This document shows, in pieces, positions 5,426 to 6,853 of a DNA stretch of 6,853 bases. The notes beneath the pieces are model-generated. The model saw only the letters and a program-made list of their open reading frames with translations, made no database searches and was not told where the DNA came from. Source of the stretch: an uncultured Bacillaceae bacterium (GTDB lineage: Bacteria; Bacillota; Bacilli; Bacillales; Caldibacillaceae); contig CALKAK010000022.1 of the NCBI GenBank assembly GCA_937983015.1, positions 1-6,853 on the forward strand, read 5' to 3'. The number at the start of each line of letters is the position of its first letter. The stretch's first letter is position 1. The translations under genes and the position numbers were made by a program.

Positions 5426-6450
5426 TTTTTCTTCTTCTTTTCCTTCTTTTTTTTCTTTTTTTTCTCCTTTTTCTCTTTTTTCTCTTCCGTGTTTTCCTCT
5501 GCGAACTTTTTCCCGGATTTTTTCTTTTTCTCTTTTTTCTTTTTCCATTCTTTCTTCTTTTTCTTCTCTTTTACAGCATTCTTTTTTTCATTGGAGAGCG
5601 GGAGCAAATTTTCTGGATAGGAAATCGTGATGCCTTCTCGTTTTAATCTGTCGATGATCTCATCGGGGTCGGCTCCCCGGGCCAGCATGATCCGAACCCA
5701 TTCTTCTTTAAAAATTTTAAAAAACAAGTTTTCCACTGATTGGTTGTAAACTTCAGGGTCGATCAGTGTAGATAATGCTTCCTGGGAATGTTTCAGACGT
5801 TTTTTGTTGATTTTTTCCTTCATCAATTCCCGGGAGAGGGTTTTGGCTATTTCCTCCATCTGGATATAATGTTGCCATTCCTCGTACAGCTGTGGGGCGA
5901 ATTTTTTCACGTGTTCCAAAAAGGTTTGTTTATAATCTTCGCCCAGAGAATTAAGCAGTTTCCTCGGGTACGGATAGACCCGATCCCTCCATACGGTGCG
6001 GCCAACATCGATAACTTTTAGACTCAAATCGTCCTGGATATAAATCTGTCTTTTATGATGATCGATTCGTTCATAGCCGATTTCTTTAAAGGTTAACAAC
6101 ATCTCGATCAATTTTTGCGAAAGCTGTTCCGTCAAAGGCTGGGATTGCAAATATTCCCTGAGATCGATGCCCTTTACCATTTCCATGGCGATATAATTTT
6201 CGCCTTTTTTGTATATCTTTGGTAATAAATTCGTATGTTGCCCGAGACTCAGGGCGTAATATTCACGTTCACAATCTTCTGGGTTACCATAAACCTTTAA
6301 GGCGATATCATCGGTAAAGCGGAATACAGCTCCTTGACGGCCTTTACCGATCATCTCGAGCGGTGATTTATTGAGTACGACCACATCTTCCCCGGGGACC
6401 GTCGCTACATAAATCTTTTTAACAATTTGTTCTAAATCGTTTAAATCCAT
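5422..6450 (-). CDS. Atypical Ser/Thr protein kinase-like protein with a poly-Lys/Glu C-terminal tail (342 aa)
   Basis: Residues about 30-190 form a protein-kinase-like domain: glycine loop GKGRQGAVF (35-43), ATP lysine Lys52 in ALKVYG, Glu61/Glu63 in the next helix, hinge AMEM (88-91), a catalytic-loop equivalent RIDHHKRQ (128-135) with Asp130, and DVG (148-150) in place of DFG. Gln135 stands where the conserved Asn of the catalytic loop is expected, so activity is uncertain. A helical, charged segment (about 195-285) follows; then residues 289-342 contain 34 Lys and 10 Glu among 54. This tail is not part of any kinase domain I know. It is encoded by a nearly pure purine tract, so it is prone to slippage and may vary in length between strains. 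GAGG lies 9 nt before the ATG. The gene heads the run kinase, glycosyltransferase, HipA-like. The substrate is unknown; the neighbouring PPP-type phosphatase could be an opposing activity. Confidence 0.85.
   Translation of the reverse strand: MDLNDLEQIVKKIYVATVPGEDVVVLNKSPLEMIGKGRQGAVFRFTDDIALKVYGNPEDCEREYYALSLGQHTNLLPKIYKKGENYIAMEMVKGIDLREYLQSQPLTEQLSQKLIEMLLTFKEIGYERIDHHKRQIYIQDDLSLKVIDVGRTVWRDRVYPYPRKLLNSLGEDYKQTFLEHVKKFAPQLYEEWQHYIQMEEIAKTLSRELMKEKINKKRLKHSQEALSTLIDPEVYNQSVENLFFKIFKEEWVRIMLARGADPDEIIDRLKREGITISYPENLLPLSNEKKNAVKEKKKKKEWKKKKEKKKKSGKKFAEENTEEKKEKKEKKKKKKKEKKKKK
5425..5588. repeat. Low-complexity homopurine/homopyrimidine tract
   Basis: The plus strand is uninterrupted pyrimidine over 5425-5488 (64 nt), 5518-5546 (29 nt) and 5548-5572 (25 nt), with another T7 run at 5582-5588. 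On the sense (minus) strand this is AAA/AAG/GAA/GAG codons encoding the Lys/Glu tail of the kinase-like gene. It includes two A8 runs (5456-5463 and 5447-5454), each forming an A_AAA_AAG heptamer in frame. Confidence 0.95.
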
Positions 6451-6459
6451 CTATTTCAA

Positions 6460-6463
6460 CCTC
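6460..6463 (-). promoter_or_regulatory. Ribosome binding site of the kinase-like gene
   Basis: GAGG (within GCGAGG) lies 9 nt before the ATG at 6448-6450. It is only moderately strong but well placed, and supports the start MDLNDLEQ. Confidence 0.6.
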
Positions 6464-6567
6464 GCTATCAGGATGCAAGTTCTCTTACTCATCAGTAAAT
6501 GAAAGAGAAACATCTATGGAAACGGCTTTGGACCAGTTTTGCGAGGAATCGCGGGGAAAATTTATAG

Positions 6568-6596
6568 TGATGGTTAAGTCCGTGAGGAAAATGATC
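6568..6596 (-). promoter_or_regulatory. Possible weak promoter of the kinase-glycosyltransferase unit
   Basis: A sense-strand TATAAA lies 17 bp downstream of TTCCTC in the gap between the PrpE-like gene and the kinase-like gene. The -10 box is good but the -35 box is poor. A promoter somewhere in this gap is expected because a terminator-like hairpin precedes it and about 200 bp separate the genes; this candidate is only the best sigma-A-like match I could find, and its coordinates are approximate. Confidence 0.25.
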
Positions 6597-6622
6597 GATT
6601 TGTAAAAATGGAGAAGCGATCG

Positions 6623-6646
6623 AAAAGAAAAAAGCGGCTGGCGCCG
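6623..6646 (-). terminator. Weak terminator-like hairpin after the PrpE-like gene
   Basis: The sense strand has a short GC stem CGGC / GCCG with a 4-nt loop (6635-6646), one base, then TTTTTT-C-TTTT. It begins about 11 nt after the stop of the PrpE-like gene. The stem is only 4 bp, so termination may be incomplete, but the long T-run and position favour a real terminator. Confidence 0.45.
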
Positions 6647-6657
6647 ACAGGTTACGT

Positions 6658-6853
6658 TCAATCTGGAAACTCTTTGAATTTTTCCGGAACAAGGGGCATG
6701 GAGGAGGGGACCTGCACGATTTCTTTTTCCGGATAGCGTAGGGCGGTTAATTTTCCCCCGAAGACACAACCGGTATCGATATTGTACGTGTTATTGACGA
6801 TCCTTACTTCTTTTACCGGTGTGTGGCCGTAGACGATCATAGCTTTCCCGCGG
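6658..6853 (-). CDS. prpE: PrpE-family metallophosphoesterase, C-terminal fragment
   Basis: Only the last 65 codons are in the window; the reading frame is open to the right edge. The motifs YGHTPV, with the metal-binding His, NIDTGCVFGGKLTALRYPE and the ending VPSSMP are the C-terminal hallmark of PPP-type calcineurin-like phosphoesterases. The closest match I recall is Bacillus PrpE, annotated as a bis(5'-nucleosyl)-tetraphosphatase / protein phosphatase and reported to affect spore germination. Such enzymes are cytoplasmic, use two metal ions and hydrolyse Ap4A or phosphoproteins. The phosphatase part of bacterial Pnkp has a similar C-terminal motif and cannot be fully excluded without the missing N-terminus, but there a ligase domain would normally follow, whereas here the protein ends. 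It lies 207 bp upstream of the kinase-like gene on the same strand. Confidence 0.8.
   Translation of the reverse strand, partial: RGKAMIVYGHTPVKEVRIVNNTYNIDTGCVFGGKLTALRYPEKEIVQVPSSMPLVPEKFKEFPD

Larger units (their letters stand above)
6451..6657. other. Non-coding gap between the PrpE-like and kinase-like genes
   Basis: The gap holds the weak terminator (6623-6646), a possible weak promoter (about 6568-6596), a small dyad GCGA-GGAA-TCGC at 6541-6552, and the kinase ribosome binding site. Reading frames crossing it have no protein-like conservation that I can recognise. Confidence 0.6.

Noticed and set aside
5410..5646. Plus-strand open frame rich in Phe and Leu that looks like a hydrophobic membrane protein
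   Set aside because: It is the complement of the Lys/Glu-coding purine tract; TTT/CTT/TTC codons arise automatically and no ribosome binding site or relatives support it.
6451..6530. Possible sporulation sigma-K promoter (AC, 17 nt, then CATAGATGT) upstream of the kinase-like gene
   Set aside because: Only the CATA part matches; the conserved TA at the end of the -10 box is missing. The similar CATAAACAG before galU fails in the same way.
6485..6769. Minus-strand open frames overlapping the PrpE-like end and the following gap
   Set aside because: They run out of frame over the recognisable PrpE-like C-terminus, have no ribosome binding site, and show no protein-like pattern.
1..6853. CRISPR arrays, insertion sequences, tRNA or rRNA genes
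   Set aside because: No regularly spaced repeats, transposase motifs, terminal inverted repeats or RNA gene patterns were seen on either strand.

Overview
The window looks like a piece of a low-GC Gram-positive chromosome, most likely Bacillales. The reasons are the GGAGG-type ribosome binding sites, two genes that start with TTG, a PrpE-type phosphoesterase tail, two catabolite-repression (cre-like) operators, and protein sequences closest to what I recall from Bacillus and relatives. No species can be named from the sequence alone. Every supported gene is on the minus strand, so transcription runs from the right edge to the left edge.

Right to left: (1) the 3' end of a PrpE-family phosphoesterase gene (6658-6853), followed by a weak terminator-like hairpin. 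(2) After a gap of about 200 bp, an atypical Ser/Thr protein-kinase-like gene (5422-6450) whose last ~54 codons are almost only Lys and Glu. (3) A GT4-type glycosyltransferase (4275-5375). (4) A HipA-like kinase (3490-4272) that starts with TTG 2 nt after the glycosyltransferase stop. (5) After 154 bp, galU (UDP-glucose pyrophosphorylase, TTG start) and ugd (UDP-glucose 6-dehydrogenase), joined as TGA-ATG and closed by a good intrinsic terminator (1063-1093). (6) A separate unit: the N-terminal half of a glycoside hydrolase family 3 gene (1-806), with its own sigma-A-like promoter, two cre-like operators and a strong ribosome binding site, but interrupted by one in-frame TAA at codon 139.

How the genes may work together: GalU makes UDP-glucose and Ugd oxidises it to UDP-glucuronate, an activated sugar for acidic surface polysaccharides. 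The GT4 enzyme is a plausible user of such a donor. Two kinase-fold proteins flank the glycosyltransferase and a PPP-type phosphatase gene lies upstream. This combination resembles in kind, though not in detailed sequence, the B. subtilis cotI-cotSA-cotS / ytcABC spore-coat sugar cluster, so a spore-surface or cell-surface glycan role is a reasonable but unproven inference. I found no convincing sporulation-sigma promoter.

The most unusual local structure is the purine-only coding tract at the end of the kinase gene. It contains two A8 runs and two A_AAA_AAG slippery heptamers. All three reading frames stay open through it: the annotated frame ends in poly-Lys, a second frame ends at a stop overlapping the glycosyltransferase start as ATGA, and the third runs in frame into the glycosyltransferase. 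It could therefore act as a length-variable switch.
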